Source of the DNA: Hydractinia symbiolongicarpus
Lineage: Eukaryota > Cnidaria > Hydrozoa > Anthoathecata > Hydractiniidae
DNA length: 64,000 bases
Assembly (NCBI RefSeq): GCF_029227915.1
Contig: NC_079879.1
Location: 806,001 to 870,000 of the forward strand
Direction: 5' to 3'
Positions 23,716-37,255 of this stretch are shown piece after piece; the first letter of the stretch is position 1; every line of letters begins with the position of its first letter. Under the pieces are notes generated by a model. It had not been told where the DNA came from, searched no databases, and was given only the letters and a program-made list of their open reading frames with translations. Made by a program: the position numbers and the translations under genes.

Positions 23716-24906
23716 TAAATCCCGGGCCTGGCCCGTATAGTCCAATGTATGCAAAGAAAGTACCCAGTGAGTAAATTGATTTCCCGAGCGATTCTTTAAA
23801 TTATTTTTTCACCACTAAAACGCATGAGACTTAAAGTTTTCAAAAATGTTTTCATTTCTGATGAGACGTTAATAAAAAGAGATTTAATCGCCGGCAAACG
23901 AAAACCCGCGATTTCCCGTAAATCCCGGGCTTGGCCCGTATAGTCGAATGTACACAAAGAAAGTACCCAGGGAGTAAACTCATTTTCCGAACGATTTTTT
24001 AAATTATTTTTTCACCACTAAAACGCATGAGACTTGTAGTTTATAAAAATGATTTCATTTTTGATGAGACGCTGAATAAAAGAAGTTTAATCGCCGGCAA
24101 ACGAAAACCCGCGATTTCCCTTAAATCCCGGACTCGGCCTGTATAGTCAAAAGTATACAAAGAAAGTACGCAGGGAGTAAACTCATTTCACCACTAAAAC
24201 GCATGAGACTTGTAGTTTTCAAAAATTTGTTCATTCTTGATAAGACGCTGAAACAAAAAAGTTTAATCGCGGGCAAACGAAAACCCGAGATTTCCCGTAA
24301 ATCCCGGGCTTGACCCTTATAGTCAAAAGTACACAAAGAAAGTACCCAGGCAGTAAACTCATTTTTAGAACGTTTTTTTGAATTATCTTTTCACCACTAT
24401 AACGCATGAGACTTGTAGTATTCAAAAATGTTTTCATTTTTGATGGGACGTTGATAAGAAGAAGTTTAATCGCCGGCAAACGAAAACCCGCGATTTTCCG
24501 TAAATCCCGGGCCTGGCCCGTATTGTCGAATGCATACAAAGAAAGTACTCAGTCAGTAAACTGATTTCCCGAACGATTCTTTAAATTATTTTTTCACCAC
24601 TAAAACGCATGAGACTTGTAGTTTACAAAAATGTTTTCATTTTTGATGAGACGCTAAATAAAAGAGGTTTAATCGCCGGCAAACGAAAACCCGCGATTTC
24701 CCGTAAATCCCGGACCCGGCCCGTATAGTCGAATGTATACAAAGAAAGTAAACTGGGAGTAAACTCATTTCCCGAACGATTTTTTAATTTAATTTTTTAC
24801 CACTAAAACGCATAAGACTTGTAGTTTTCAAAAACGATTTCATTTTTGATGAGACGCTGAATAAAAGGAGTTTAATCTCCGGCAAACGAAAACCCGCGAT
24901 TTCTCG
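23716..24906 (+). repeat. Partial third copy (6 monomers, 1,191 bp) of the 11-mer unit
   Basis: Repeats 22,525-23,715 at an offset of 1,191 bases (six monomers less 27, because one is short). The left junction is inside a monomer near 23,714. There TCTCCGGCAAACG, as in other R/P-type monomers, runs into TTTCCTGTAAATCCCGGGCC and GTCCAATGTATGC of the Q-type. It includes a full X-T dimer. Confidence 0.85.
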
Positions 24907-26060
24907 TAAATCCCGGACCCGGCCCGTATAGTCAAAAGTATACAAATAAAGTACGCAGGGTTTAAACTCATTTCCCGAACGATTCTTTAAATTATTTTTT
25001 CACCACTAAAACGCATGAGACTTGTAGTTTTCAAAAATGATTTCATTTTTGATGAGACGCTGAATAAAAGGAGTTTATTTGCCGGCAAACGAAAACACTC
25101 GATTTCCCGTATATCCCGGACTCGCCCGTATAGTCGAATGTATACAAAGAAAGTACCCAGGGAGTAAACTCATTTCCCAAACGATGCTTTAAATTATTTT
25201 TTCACCACTAAAACGCATGAGACTTGTAGTTTTCAAAAATGATTTCATTTTTGGTGAGACGCCGAATAAAAGGAGTTTAATCTCCGGCAAACAAAAACCC
25301 GCGATTTCCCGTAAATCGCGGACCCGGCCCGTATAGTCGAATGTATACAAAGAAAGTAAACTGGGAGTAAACTCTTTTCTCGAACGATTTTTTAAATTAT
25401 TTTTTCACCACTAAAACGCATGAGACTTGTAGTTTATAAAAATGATTTCATTTTTAATGAGACGCTGAATAAAAGGAGTTTAATTTCCGGCAAACAAAAA
25501 CCCGCGATTTCCCGTAAATCCCGGACCCGGCCCGTATAGTCGAATGTATACAAAGAAAGTAAACTGGGAGTAAACTCATTTCCCGAACGATTTTTTAAAT
25601 TATTTTTTCACCACTAAAACGCATGAGACTTGAAGTTTTCAAAAATGTTTTCATTTCTGATGAGACGCTAAATAAAAGAGGTTTAATCGCCGGCAAACGA
25701 AAACCCGCGATTTCCCGTAAATCCCGGGCTTGGCCCGTATAGTCGAATGTATACAAAGAAAGTACCCAGAGAGTAAACTCTTTTCCCGAACGATTTTTTA
25801 AATTATTTTTTCACCACTAAAACGCATAAGACTTGTAGTTTATAAAAATGATTTCATTTTTGATGAGACGCTGAATAAAAGGAGTTTAGTCGCCGGGAAA
25901 CGAAAACCTGCAATTTCCCTTAAATCCCGGACTCGGCCTGTATAGTCAAAAGTATACAAAGAAAGTACGCAGGGAGTAAACTCATTTCCCGAACGATTCT
26001 TTAAATTATTATTTCACCACTAAAACGCATGAGACTTGTAGTTTACAAAAATGTTTTCAT
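24907..26060 (+). repeat. Mixed monomers before the large duplication
   Basis: About six monomers with no clear local tandem unit. They include a U-like copy with ACACTCGATTTCCCG near 25,080, copies with TTTTTGGTGAGACGCCG, copies with AAACTCTTTTCTCGAAC, and CTTGAAGTTTTC copies. The same combination recurs inside copy A near 27.1-27.7 kb, about 2.03 kb downstream, so this stretch is related to the first HOR of copy A. No gene is visible. Confidence 0.75.
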
Positions 26061-28679
26061 TCTTGATAAGACGCTGAAAAAAAAAAGTTTAATCGCGGGC
26101 AAACGAAAACCCGAGATTTCCCGTAAATCCCGGGCTTGACCCCTATAGTCAAAAGTACACAAAGAAAGTACCCAGGCAGTAAACTCATTTTTGGAACGTT
26201 TTTTTGAATTATCTTTTCACCACTATAACGCATGAGACTTGTAGTATTCAAAAATGTTTTCTTTTTTGATGGGACGCTGAATAGAAGAAGTTTAATCGCC
26301 GCCAAACGAAAACCCGCGATTTCCCGTAAATCCCGGACCCGGCCCGTATAGTCAAACGTATACAAAGAAAGTAAACTGGGAGTAAACTCATTTCCCGAAC
26401 GATTTTTTAAATTAATTTTTCACCACTAAAACGCATAAGACTTGTAGTTTTCAAAAACGATTTCATTTTTGATGAGACGCTGAATAAAAGGAGTTTAATC
26501 TCCGGCAAACGAAAACACGCGATTTCCCGTAAATTCCGGACCCGGCCCGTATAGTCAAAAGTATACAAATAAAGTACGCAGGGATTAAACTCATTTCCCG
26601 AACGATTCTTTAAATTATCTTTTCACCACTAAAACGCATGAGACTTGTAGTTTTCAAAAATGATTTCACTTTTGATGAGACGCTGAATAAAAGAAGTTTA
26701 ATCGCCGGCAAACAAAAACCCGCTATTTCCCGTAAATCCCGGGCTTGGCCAGTATAGTCGAATGTATACGAAGAAAGTACCCAGAGAGTAAACTCATTTC
26801 CCGAACGATTTTTTAAATTATTTTTTCACCACTAAAACGCATGAGACTTGTAGTTTTCAAAAATGATTTCATTTTTGATGAGACGCTGAATAAAAGCAGT
26901 TTAATCGCCGGCAAACGAAAACCCACGATTTCCCGTAAATCCCGGAGTCGGCCCGTGTAGTCAAAAGTATACAAAGAAAAAACGCAGGGAGTAAACTCAT
27001 TTCCCGAACGATTCTTTAAATTTTTTTTCACCACTAAAACGCATGAGACTTGTAGTTTTCAAAAATGATTTCATTTTTGATGAGACGCTGAATAAAAGGA
27101 GTTTAATTGCCGGCAAACGAAAACACTCGATTTCCCGTATATCCCGGACTCGCCCGTATAGTCGAATGTATACAAAGAAAGTACCCAGGGAGTAAACTCA
27201 TTTCCCAAACGATGCTTTAAATTATTTTTTCACCACTAAAACGCATGAGACTTGTAGTTTTCAAAAATGATTTCATTTTTGGTGAGACGCCGAATAAAAG
27301 GAGTTTAATCTCCGGCAAACAAAAACCCGCGATTTCCCGTAAATCCCGGACCCGGCCATATAGTCGAATGTATACAAAGAAAGTAAACTGGGAGTAAACT
27401 CTTTTCTCGAACGATTTTTTAAATTATTTTTTCACCACTAAAACGCATGAGACTTGTAGTTTATAAAAATGATTTCATTTCTGATGGGACGCTGAATAAA
27501 AGGAGTTTAATCGCCGGCAAACGAAAACCTGCAATTTCCCTTAAATCCCGGACTCGGCCTGTATAGTCAAAAGTATACAAAGAAAGTACGCAGGAAGTAA
27601 ACTCATTTCCCGAACGATTTTTTAAATTATTTTTTCACCACTAAAACGCATGAGACTTGAAGTTTTCAAAAATGTTTTCATTTCTGATGAGACGCTAAAT
27701 AAAAGAGGTTTAATCGCCGGCAAACGAAAACCCGCGATTTCCCGTAAATCCCGGGCTTGGCCCGTATAGTCGAATGTATACAAAGAAAGTACCCAGAGAG
27801 TAAACTCTTTTCCCGAACGATTTTTTAAATTATTTTTTCACCACTAAAACGCATAAGACTTGTAGTTTATAAAATTGATTTCATTTTTGATGAGACGCTG
27901 AATAAAAGGAGTTTAGTCGCCGGCAAACGAAAACCTGCAATTTCCCTTAAATCCCGGACTCGGCCTGTATAGTCAAAAGTATACAAAGAAAGTACGCAGG
28001 GAGTAAACTCATTTCCCGAACGATTCTTTAAATTATTATTTCACCACTAAAACGCATGAGACTTGTAGTTTACAAAAATGTTTTCATTCTTGATAAGACG
28101 CTGAAAAAAAAAAGTTTAATCGCGGGCAAACGAAAACCCGAGATTTCCCGTAAATCCCGGCCTTGACCCCTATAGTCAAAAGTACACAAAGAAAGTACCC
28201 AGGCAGTAAACTCATTTTTGGAACGTTTTTTTGATTTATCTTTTCACCACTATAACGCATGAGACTTGTAGTATTCAAAAATGTTTTCATTTTTGATGGG
28301 ACGCTGAATAGAAGAAGTTTAATCGCCGGCAAACGAAAACCCGCGATTTCCCGTAAATCCCGGACCCGGCCCGTATAGTCGAATGTATACAAAGAAAGTA
28401 AACTGGGAGTAAACTCATTTCCCGAACGATTTTTTAAATTAATTTTTCACCACTAAAACGCATAAGACTTGTAGTTTTCAAAAACGATTTCATTTTTGAT
28501 GAGACGCTGAATAAAAGGAGTTTAATCTCCGGCAAACGAAAACCCGCGATTTCCCGTAAATTCCGGACCCGGCCCGTATAGTCAAAAGTATACAAATAAA
28601 GTACGCAGGGATTAAACTCATTTCCCGAACGATTCTTTAAATTATCTTTTCACCACTAAAACGCATGAGACTTGTAGTT

Positions 28680-30653
28680 TTCAAAAATGATTTCACTTTT
28701 GATGAGACGCTGAATAAAAGAAGTTTAATCGCCGGCAAACAAAAACCCGCTATTTCCCGTAAATCCCGGGCTTGGCCAGTATAGTCGAATGTATACGAAG
28801 AAAGTACCCAGAGAGTAAACTCATTTCCCGAACGATTTTTTAAATTATTTTTTCACCACTAAAACGCATGAGACTTGTAGTTTTCAAAAATGATTTCATT
28901 TTTGATGAGACGCTGAATAAAAGCAGTTTAATCGCCGGCAAACGAAAACCCACGATTTCCCGTAAATCCCGGACTCGGCCCGTGTAGTCAAAAGTATACA
29001 AAGAAAGTACGCAGGGAGTAAACTCATTTCCCGAACGATTCTTTAAATTTTTTTTCACCACTAAAACGCATGAGACTTGTAGTTTTCAAAAATGTTTTCA
29101 TTTTTGATGAGACGTTGAATAAAAGAAGTTAAATCGCCGGCAATCGAAAACCCGCGATTTCCTGTAAATCCCGGGCCTGGCCCGTATAATCCAATGTATG
29201 CAAAGAAAGTACCCAGTGAGTAAATTGATTTCCCGAGCGATTCTTTAAATTATTTTTTCACCACTAAAACGCATGAGACTTAAAGTTTTCAAAAATGTTT
29301 TCATTTCTGATGAGACGTTAATAAAAAGAGATTTAATCGCCGGCAAACGAAAACCCGCGATTTCCCGTAAATCCCGGGCTTGGCCCGTATAGTCGAATGT
29401 ATACAAAGAAAGTACCCAGGGAGTAAACTCATTTCCCGAACGATTTTTTAAATTATTTTTTCACCACTAAAACGCATGAGACTTGTAGTTTATAAAAATG
29501 ATTTCATTTTTGATGAGACGCTGAATAAAAGGAGTTTAATCGCCGGCAAACGAAAACCCGCGATTTCCCTTAAATCCCGGACTCGGCCTGTATAGTCAAA
29601 AGTATACAAAGAAAGTACGCAGGGAGTAAACTCATTTCACCACTAAAACGCATGAGACTTGTAGTTTTCAAAAATGATTTCACTTTTGATGAGACGCTGA
29701 ATAAAAGAAGTTTAATCGCCTACAAACAAAAACCCGCTATTTTCCGTAAATCCCGGGCTTGGCCAGTATAGTCGAATGTATACGAAGAAAGTACCCAGAG
29801 AGTAAACTCATTTCCCGAACGATTTTTTAAATTATTTTTTCACCACTAAAACGCATGAGACTTGTAGTTTTCAAAAATGATTTCATTTTTGATGAGACGC
29901 TGAATAAAAGCAGTTTAATCGCCGGCAAACGAAAACCCACGATTTCCCGTAAATCCCGGACTCGGCCCGTGTAGTCAAAAGTATACAAAGAAAGTACGCA
30001 GGGAGTAAACTCATTTCCCGAACGATTCTTTAAATTTTTTTTCACCACTAAAACGCATGAGACTTGTAGTTTTTAAAAATGTTTTCATTTTTGATGAGAC
30101 GTTGAATAAAAGAAGTTAAATCGCCGGCAATCGAAAACCCGCGATTTCCTGTAAATCCCGGGACTGGCCCGTATAATCCAATGTATGCAAAGAAAGTACC
30201 CAGTGAGTAAATTGATTTCCCGAGCGATTCTTTAAATTATTTTTTCACCACTAAAACGCATGAGACTTAAAGTTTTCAAAAATGTTTTCATTTCTGATGA
30301 GACGTTAATAAAAAGAGATTTAATCGCCGGCAAACGAAAACCCGCGATTTCCCGTAAATCCCGGGCTTGGCCCGTATAGTCGAATGTATACAAAGAAAGT
30401 ACCCAGGGAGTAAACTCATTTCCCGAACGATTTTTTAAATTATTTTTTCACCACTAAAACGCATGAGACTTGTAGTTTATAAAAATGATTTCATTTTTGA
30501 TGAGACGCTGAATAAAAGGAGTTTAATCGCCGGCAAACGAAAACCCGCGATTTCCCTTAAATCCCGGACTCGGCCTGTATAGTCAAAAGTATACAAAGAA
30601 AGTACGCAGGGAGTAAACTCATTTCACCACTAAAACGCATGAGACTTGTAGTT
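28680..30653 (+). repeat. 5-monomer tandem duplication inside copy A
   Basis: Two units of 987 bases (28,680-29,666 and 29,667-30,653), five monomers with one short. The second unit begins in a hybrid monomer: a short-monomer joint followed by TGATTTCACTTTTG. It carries private CGCCTACAAAC and CTATTTTCCG changes. The same pair exists in copy B at 49,613-51,586, so this duplication predates the A/B split. Confidence 0.85.
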
Positions 30654-33600
30654 TTCAAAAATGTGTTCATTCTTGATAAGACGCTGAAACAAAAAAGTTT
30701 AATCGCGGGCAAACGAAAGCCCGAGATTTCCCGTAAATCCCGGGCTTGACCCTTATAGTCAAAAGTACACAAAGAAAGTACCCAGGCAGTAAACTCATTT
30801 TTAGAACGTTTTTTTGAATTATCTTTTCACCACTATAACGCATGAGACTTGTAGTATTCAAAAATGTTTTCATTTTTGATGGGACGCTAATAAGAAGAAG
30901 TTTAATCGCCGGCAAACGAAAAACCGCGATATCCCGTAAATCCCGGGCCTGGCCCGTATTGTCGAATGCATACAAAGAAAGTACTCAGTCAGTAAACTAA
31001 TTTCCCGAACGATTCTTTAAATTATTTTTTCACCACTAAAACGCATGAGACTTGTAGTTTACAAAAATGTTTTCCTTTTTGATGAGACGCTAAATAAAAG
31101 AGGTTTAATCGCCGGCAAACGAAAACCCGCGATTTCCCGTAAATCCCGGGCTTGGCCCGAATAGTTCAATGTATACAAAGAAAGTACCCAGGGAGTAAAC
31201 TCATTTCCCGAACGATTTTTTAAATTATTTTTTCACCACTAAAACGCATGAGACTTGTAGTTTTCAAAAATGATTTCATTTTTGGTGAGACGCCGAATAA
31301 AAGGAGTTTAATCCCCGGCAAACAAAAACCCGCGATTTCCCGTAAATCCCGGACCCGGCCCGTATAGTCGAATGTATACAAAGAAAGTAAACTGGGAGTA
31401 AACTCTTTTCTCGAACGATTTTTTAAATTATTTTTTCACCACTAAAACGCATGAGACTTGTAGTTTATAAAAATGATTTCATTTTTGATGAGACGCTGAA
31501 TAAAAGGAGTTTAATCGCCGGCAAACGAAAACCTGCAATTTCCCTTAAATCCCGGACTCGGCCTGTATAGTCAAAAGTATACAAAGAAAGTACGCAGGAA
31601 GTAAACTCATTTCCCGAACGATTTTTTAAATTATTTTTTCACCACTAAAACGCATGAGACTTGAAGTTTTCAAAAATGTTTTCATTTCTGATGAGACGCT
31701 AAATAAAAGAGGTTTAATCGCCGGCAAACGAAAACCCGCGATTTCCCGTAAATCCCGGGCTTGGCCCGGATAGTCGAATGTATACAAAGAAAGTACCCAG
31801 GGAGTAAACTCTTTTCCCGAACGATTTTTTGAATTATTTTTTCACCACTAAAACGCATAAGACTTGTAGTTTATAAAAATGATTTCATTTTTGATGAGAC
31901 GCTGAATAAAAGGAGTTTAGTCGCCGGCAAACGAAAACCTGCAATTTCCCTTAAATCCCGGACTCGGCCTGTATAGTCAAAAGTATACAAAGAAAGTACG
32001 CAGGGAGTAAACTCATTTCCCGAACGATTCTTTAAATTATTATTTCACCACTAAAACGCATGAGACTTGTAGTTTACAAAAATGTTTTCATTCTTGATAA
32101 GACGCTGAAAAAAAAAAGTTTAATCGCGGGCAAACGAAAACCCGAGATTTCCAGTAAATCCCGGGCTTGACCCCTATAGTCAAAAGTACACAAAGAAAGT
32201 ACCCAGGCAGTAAACTCATTTTTGGAACGTTTTTTTGAATTATCTTTTCACCACTATAACGCATGAGACTTGTAGTATTCAAAAATGTTTTCATTTTTGA
32301 TGGGACGCTGAATAGAAGAAGTTTAATCGCCGGCAAACGAAAACCCGTGATTTCCCGTAAATCCCGGACCCGGCCCGTATAGTCGAATGTATACAAAGAA
32401 AGTAAACTGGGAGTAAACTCATTTCCCGAACGATTTTTTAAATTAATTTTTCACCACTAAAACGCATAAGACTTGTAGTTTTCAAAAACGATTTCATTTT
32501 TGATGAGACGCTGAATAAAAGGAGTTTAATCTCCGGCAAACGAAAACCCGCGATTTCCCGTAAATTCCGGACCCGGCCCGTATAGTCAAAAGTATACAAA
32601 TAAAGTACGCAGGGATTAAACTCATTTCCCGAACGATTCTTTAAATTATCTTTTCACCACTAAAACGCATGAGACTTGTAGTTTTCAAAAATGATTTCAC
32701 TTTTGATGAGACGCTGAATAAAAGAAGTTTAATCGCCGGCAAACAAAAACCCGCTATTTCCCGTAAATCCCGGGCTTGGCCAGTATAGTCGAATGTATAC
32801 GAAGAAAGTACCCAGAGAGTAAACTCATTTCCCAAACGATTTTTTAAATTATTTTTTCACCACTAAAACGCATGAGACTTGTAGTTTTCAAAAATGATTT
32901 CATTTTTGATGAGACGCTGAATAAAAGCAGTTTAATCGCCGGCAAACGAAAACCCACGATTTCCCGTAAATCCCGGACTCGGCCCGTGTAGTCAAAAGTA
33001 TACAAAGAAAGTACGCAGGGAGTAAACTCATTTCCCGAACGATTCTTTAAATTTTTTTTCACCACTAAAACGCATGAGACTTGTAGTTTTCAAAAATGTT
33101 TTCATTTTTAATGAGACGTTGAATAAAAGAAGTTAAATCGCCGGCAATCGAAAACCCGCGATTTCCTGTAAATCCCGGGCCTGGCCCGTATAGTCGAATG
33201 TATGCAAAGAAAGTACCCAGTGAGTAAATTGATTTCCCGAGCGATTCTTTAAATTATTTTTTCACCACTAAAACGCATGAGACTTAAAGTTTTCAAAAAT
33301 GTTTTCATTTCTGATGAGACGCTAAATAAAAGAGATTTAATCGCCGGCAAACGAAAACCCGCGATTTCCCGTAAATCCCGGGCTTGGCCCGTATAGTCGA
33401 ATGTATACAAAGAAAGTACCCAGGGAGTAAACTCATTTCCCGAACGATTTTTTAAATTATTTTTTCACCACTAAAACGCATGAGACTTGTAGTTTATAAA
33501 AATGATTTCATTTTTGATGAGACGCTGAATAAAAGGAGTTTAATCGCCGGCAAACGAAAACCCGCGATTTCCCTTAAAACCCGGACTCGGCCTGTATAGT

Positions 33601-34287
33601 CAAAAGTATACAAAGAAAGTACGCAGGGAGTAAACTCATTTCACCACTAAAACGCATGAGACTTGTAGTTTTCAAAAATGTGTTCATTCTTGATAAGACG
33701 CTGAAAAAAAAAAGTTTAATCGCGGGCAAACGAAAACCCGAGATTTCCCGTAAATCCCGGGCTTGACCCCTATAGTCAAAAGTACACAAAGAAAGTACCC
33801 AGGCAGTAAACTCATTTTTGGAACGTTTTTTTGAATTATCTTTTCACCACTATAACGCATGAGACTTGTAGTATTCAAAAATGTTTTCATTTTTGATGGG
33901 ACGCTGAATAGAAGAAGTTTAATCGCCGGCAAACGAAAACCCGCGATTTCCCGTAAATCCCGGCCCCGGCCCGTATAGTCGAATGTATACAAAGAAAGTA
34001 AACTGGGAGTAAACTCATTTCCCGAACGATTTTTTAAATTAATTTTTCACCACTAAAACGCATAAGACTTGTAGTTTTCAAAAACGATTTCATTTTTGAT
34101 GAGACGCTGAATAAAAGGAGTTTAATCTCCGGCAAACGAAAACCCGCGATTTCCCGTAAATTCCGGACCCGGCCCGTATAGTCAAAAGTATACAAATAAA
34201 GTACGCAGGGATTAAACTCATTTCCCGAACGATTCTTTAAATTATCTTTTCACCACTAAAACGCATGAGACTTGTAGTTTTCAAAAA

Positions 34288-35503
34288 TGATTTCACTTTT
34301 GATGAGACGCTGAATAAAAGAAGTTTAATCGCCGGCAAACAAAAACCCGCTATTTCCCGTAAATCCCGGGCTTGGCCAGTATAGTCGAATGTATACAAAG
34401 AAAGTACCCAGAGAGTAAACTCATTTCCCGAACGATTTTTTAAATTATTTTTTCACCACTAAAACGCATGAGACTTGTAGTTTTCAAAAATGATTTCATT
34501 TTTGATGAGACGCTGAATAAAAGCAGTTTAATCGCCGGCAAACGAAAACCCACGATTTCCCGTAAATCCCAGACTCGGCCCGTGTAGTCAAAAGTATACA
34601 AAGAAAGTACGCAGGGAGTAAACTCATTTCCCGAACGATTCTTTAAATTTTTTTTCACCACTAAAACGCATGAGACTTGTAGTTTTCAAAAATGTTTTCA
34701 TTTTTGATGAGACATTGAATAAAAGAAGTTAAATCGCCGGCAATCGAAAACCCGCGATTTCCTGTAAATCCCGGGCCTGGCCCGTATAGTCGAATGTATG
34801 CAAAGAAAGTACCCAGTGAGTAAATTGATTTCCCGAGCGATTCTTTAAATTATTTTTTCACCACTAAAACGCATGAGACTTAAAGTTTTCAAAAATGATT
34901 TCACTTTTGATGAGACGCTGAATAAAAGAAGTTTAATCGCCGGCAAACAAAAACCCGCTATTTCCCGTAAATCCCGGGCTTGGCCAGTATAGTCGAATGT
35001 ATACGAAGAAAGTACCCAGAGAGTAAACTCATTTCCCGAACGATTTTTTAAATTATTTTTTCACCACTAAAACGCATGAGACTTGTAGTTTTCAAAAATG
35101 ATTTCATTTTTGATGAGACGCTGAATAAAAGCAGTTTAATCGCCGGCAAACGAAAACCCACGACTTCCCGTAAATCCCGGACTCGGCCCGTGTAGTCAAA
35201 AGTATACAAAGAAAGTACGCAGGGAGTAAACTCATTTCCCGAACGATTCTTTAAATTTTTTTTCACCACTAAAACGCATGAGACTTGTAGTTTTCAAAAA
35301 TGTTTTCATTTTTGATGAGACGTTGAATAAAAGAAGTTAAATCGCCGGCAATCGAAAACCCGCGATTTCCTGTAAATCCCGGGCCTGGCCCGTATAGTCG
35401 AATGTATGCAAAGAAAGTACCCAGTGAGTAAATTGATTTCCCGAGCGATTCTTTAAATTATTTTTTCACCACTAAAACGCATGAGACTTAAAGTTTTCAA
35501 AAA
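34288..35503 (+). repeat. 3-monomer tandem duplication inside copy A
   Basis: Two units of 608 bases (34,288-34,895 and 34,896-35,503) carrying S-like (CCCGCTATTTCCC), V and Q monomers. The second begins in a hybrid where CTTAAAGTTTTC leads into TGATTTCACTTTTG. The first unit has the private CCCAGACTCGG in its V monomer, while the second has CCCGGACTCGG. The pair is present in copy B at 56,642-57,857, so it is older than the A/B split. Confidence 0.85.
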
Positions 35504-37255
35504 TGTTTTCATTTCTGATGAGACGCTAAATAAAAGAGATTTAATCGCCGGCAAACGAAAACCCGCGATTTCCCGTAAATCCCGGGCTTGGCCCGTATAG
35601 TCGAATGTATACAAAGAAAGTACCCAGGGAGTAAACTCATTTCCCGAACGATTTTTTAAATTATTTTTTCACCACTAAAACGCATGAGACTTGTAGTTTA
35701 TAAAAATGATTTCATTTTTGATGAGACGCTGAATAAAAGGAGTTTAATCGCCGGCAAACGAAAACCCGCGATTTCCCTTAAATCCCGGACTCGGCCTGTA
35801 TAGTGAAAAGTATACAAAGAAAGTACGCAGGGAGTAAACTCATTTCACCACTAAAACGCATGAGACTTGTAGTTTTCAAAAATGTGTTCATTCTTGATAA
35901 GACGCTGAAAAAAAAAAGTTTAATCGCGGGCAAACGAAAACCCGAGATTTCCCGTAAATCCCGGGCTTGACCCTTATAGTCAAAAGTACACAAAGAAAGT
36001 ACCCAGGCAGTAAACTCATTTTTAGAACGTTTTTTTGAATTATCTTTTCACCACTATAACGCATGAGACTTGTAGTATTCAAAAATGTTTTCATTTTTGA
36101 TGGGACGCTGATAAGAAGAAGTTTAATCGCCGGCAAACGAAAACCCGCGATTTCCCGTAAATCCCGGGCCTGGCCCGTATTGTCGAATGCATACAAAGAA
36201 AGTACTCAGTCAGTAAACTGATTTCCCGAACGATTCTTTAAATTATTTTTTCACCACTAAAACGCATGAGACTTGTAGTTTACAAAAATGTTTTCATTTT
36301 TGATGAGACGCTAAATAAAAGAGGTTTAATCGCCGACAAACGAAAACCCGCGATTTCCCGTAAATCCCGGGCTTGGCCCGTATAGTCGAATTTATACAAA
36401 GAAAGTACCCAGGGAGTAAACTCATTTCCCGAACGATTTTTTAAATTATTTTTTCACCACTAAAACGCATGAGACTTAAAGTTTTCAAAAATGTTTTCAT
36501 TTCTGATGAGACGCTAAATAAAAGAGGTTTAATCGCCGGCAAACGAAAACCCGCGATTTCCCGTAAATCCCGGGCTTGGCCCGTATAGTCGAATGTATAC
36601 AAAGAAAGTACCCAGGGAGTAAATTCATTTCCCGAACGATTTTTTAAATTATTTTTTCACCACTAAAACGCATGAGACTTGTAGTTTATAAAAATGATTT
36701 CATTTTTGATGAGACGCTGAATAAAAGGAGTTTAATCGCCGGCAAACGAAAACCCGCGATTTCCCTTAAATCCCGGACTCGGCCTGTATAGTCAAAAGTA
36801 TACAAAGAAAGTACCCAGGGAGTAAACTTATTTCACCACTAAAACGCATGAGACTTGTAGTTTTCAAAAATGTGTTCATTCTTGATAAGACGCTGAAAAA
36901 AAAAAGTTTAATGGCGGGCAAACGAAAACCCGAGATTTCCCGTAAATCCCGGGCTTGACCCTTATAGTCAAAAGTACACAAAGAAAGTACCCAGGCAGTA
37001 AACTCATTTTTAGAACGTTTTTTTGAATTATCTTTTCACCACTATAACGCATGAGACTTGTAGTATTCAAAAATGTTTTCATTTTTGATGGGACGCTGAT
37101 AAAAAGAAGTTTAATCGCCGGCAAACGAAAACCCGCGATTTCCCGTAAATCCCGGGCCTGGCCCGTATTGTCGAATGCATACAAAGAAAGTACTCAGTCA
37201 GTAAACTGATTTCCCGAACGATTCTTTAAATTATTTTTTCACCACTAAAACGCAT
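35480..37255 (+). repeat. 5-monomer tandem duplication inside copy A (second unit incomplete)
   Basis: Offset 988 bases: 35,480-36,467 matches 36,468 to about 37,255. Each unit has one short monomer and an X-T dimer. Private marks of the second unit are AGTAAACTTATTTCACC and GGACGCTGATAAAAAGAAG. Both units are found in copy B (57,834 and 58,822 onward), so this event also predates the A/B split. Confidence 0.82.
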
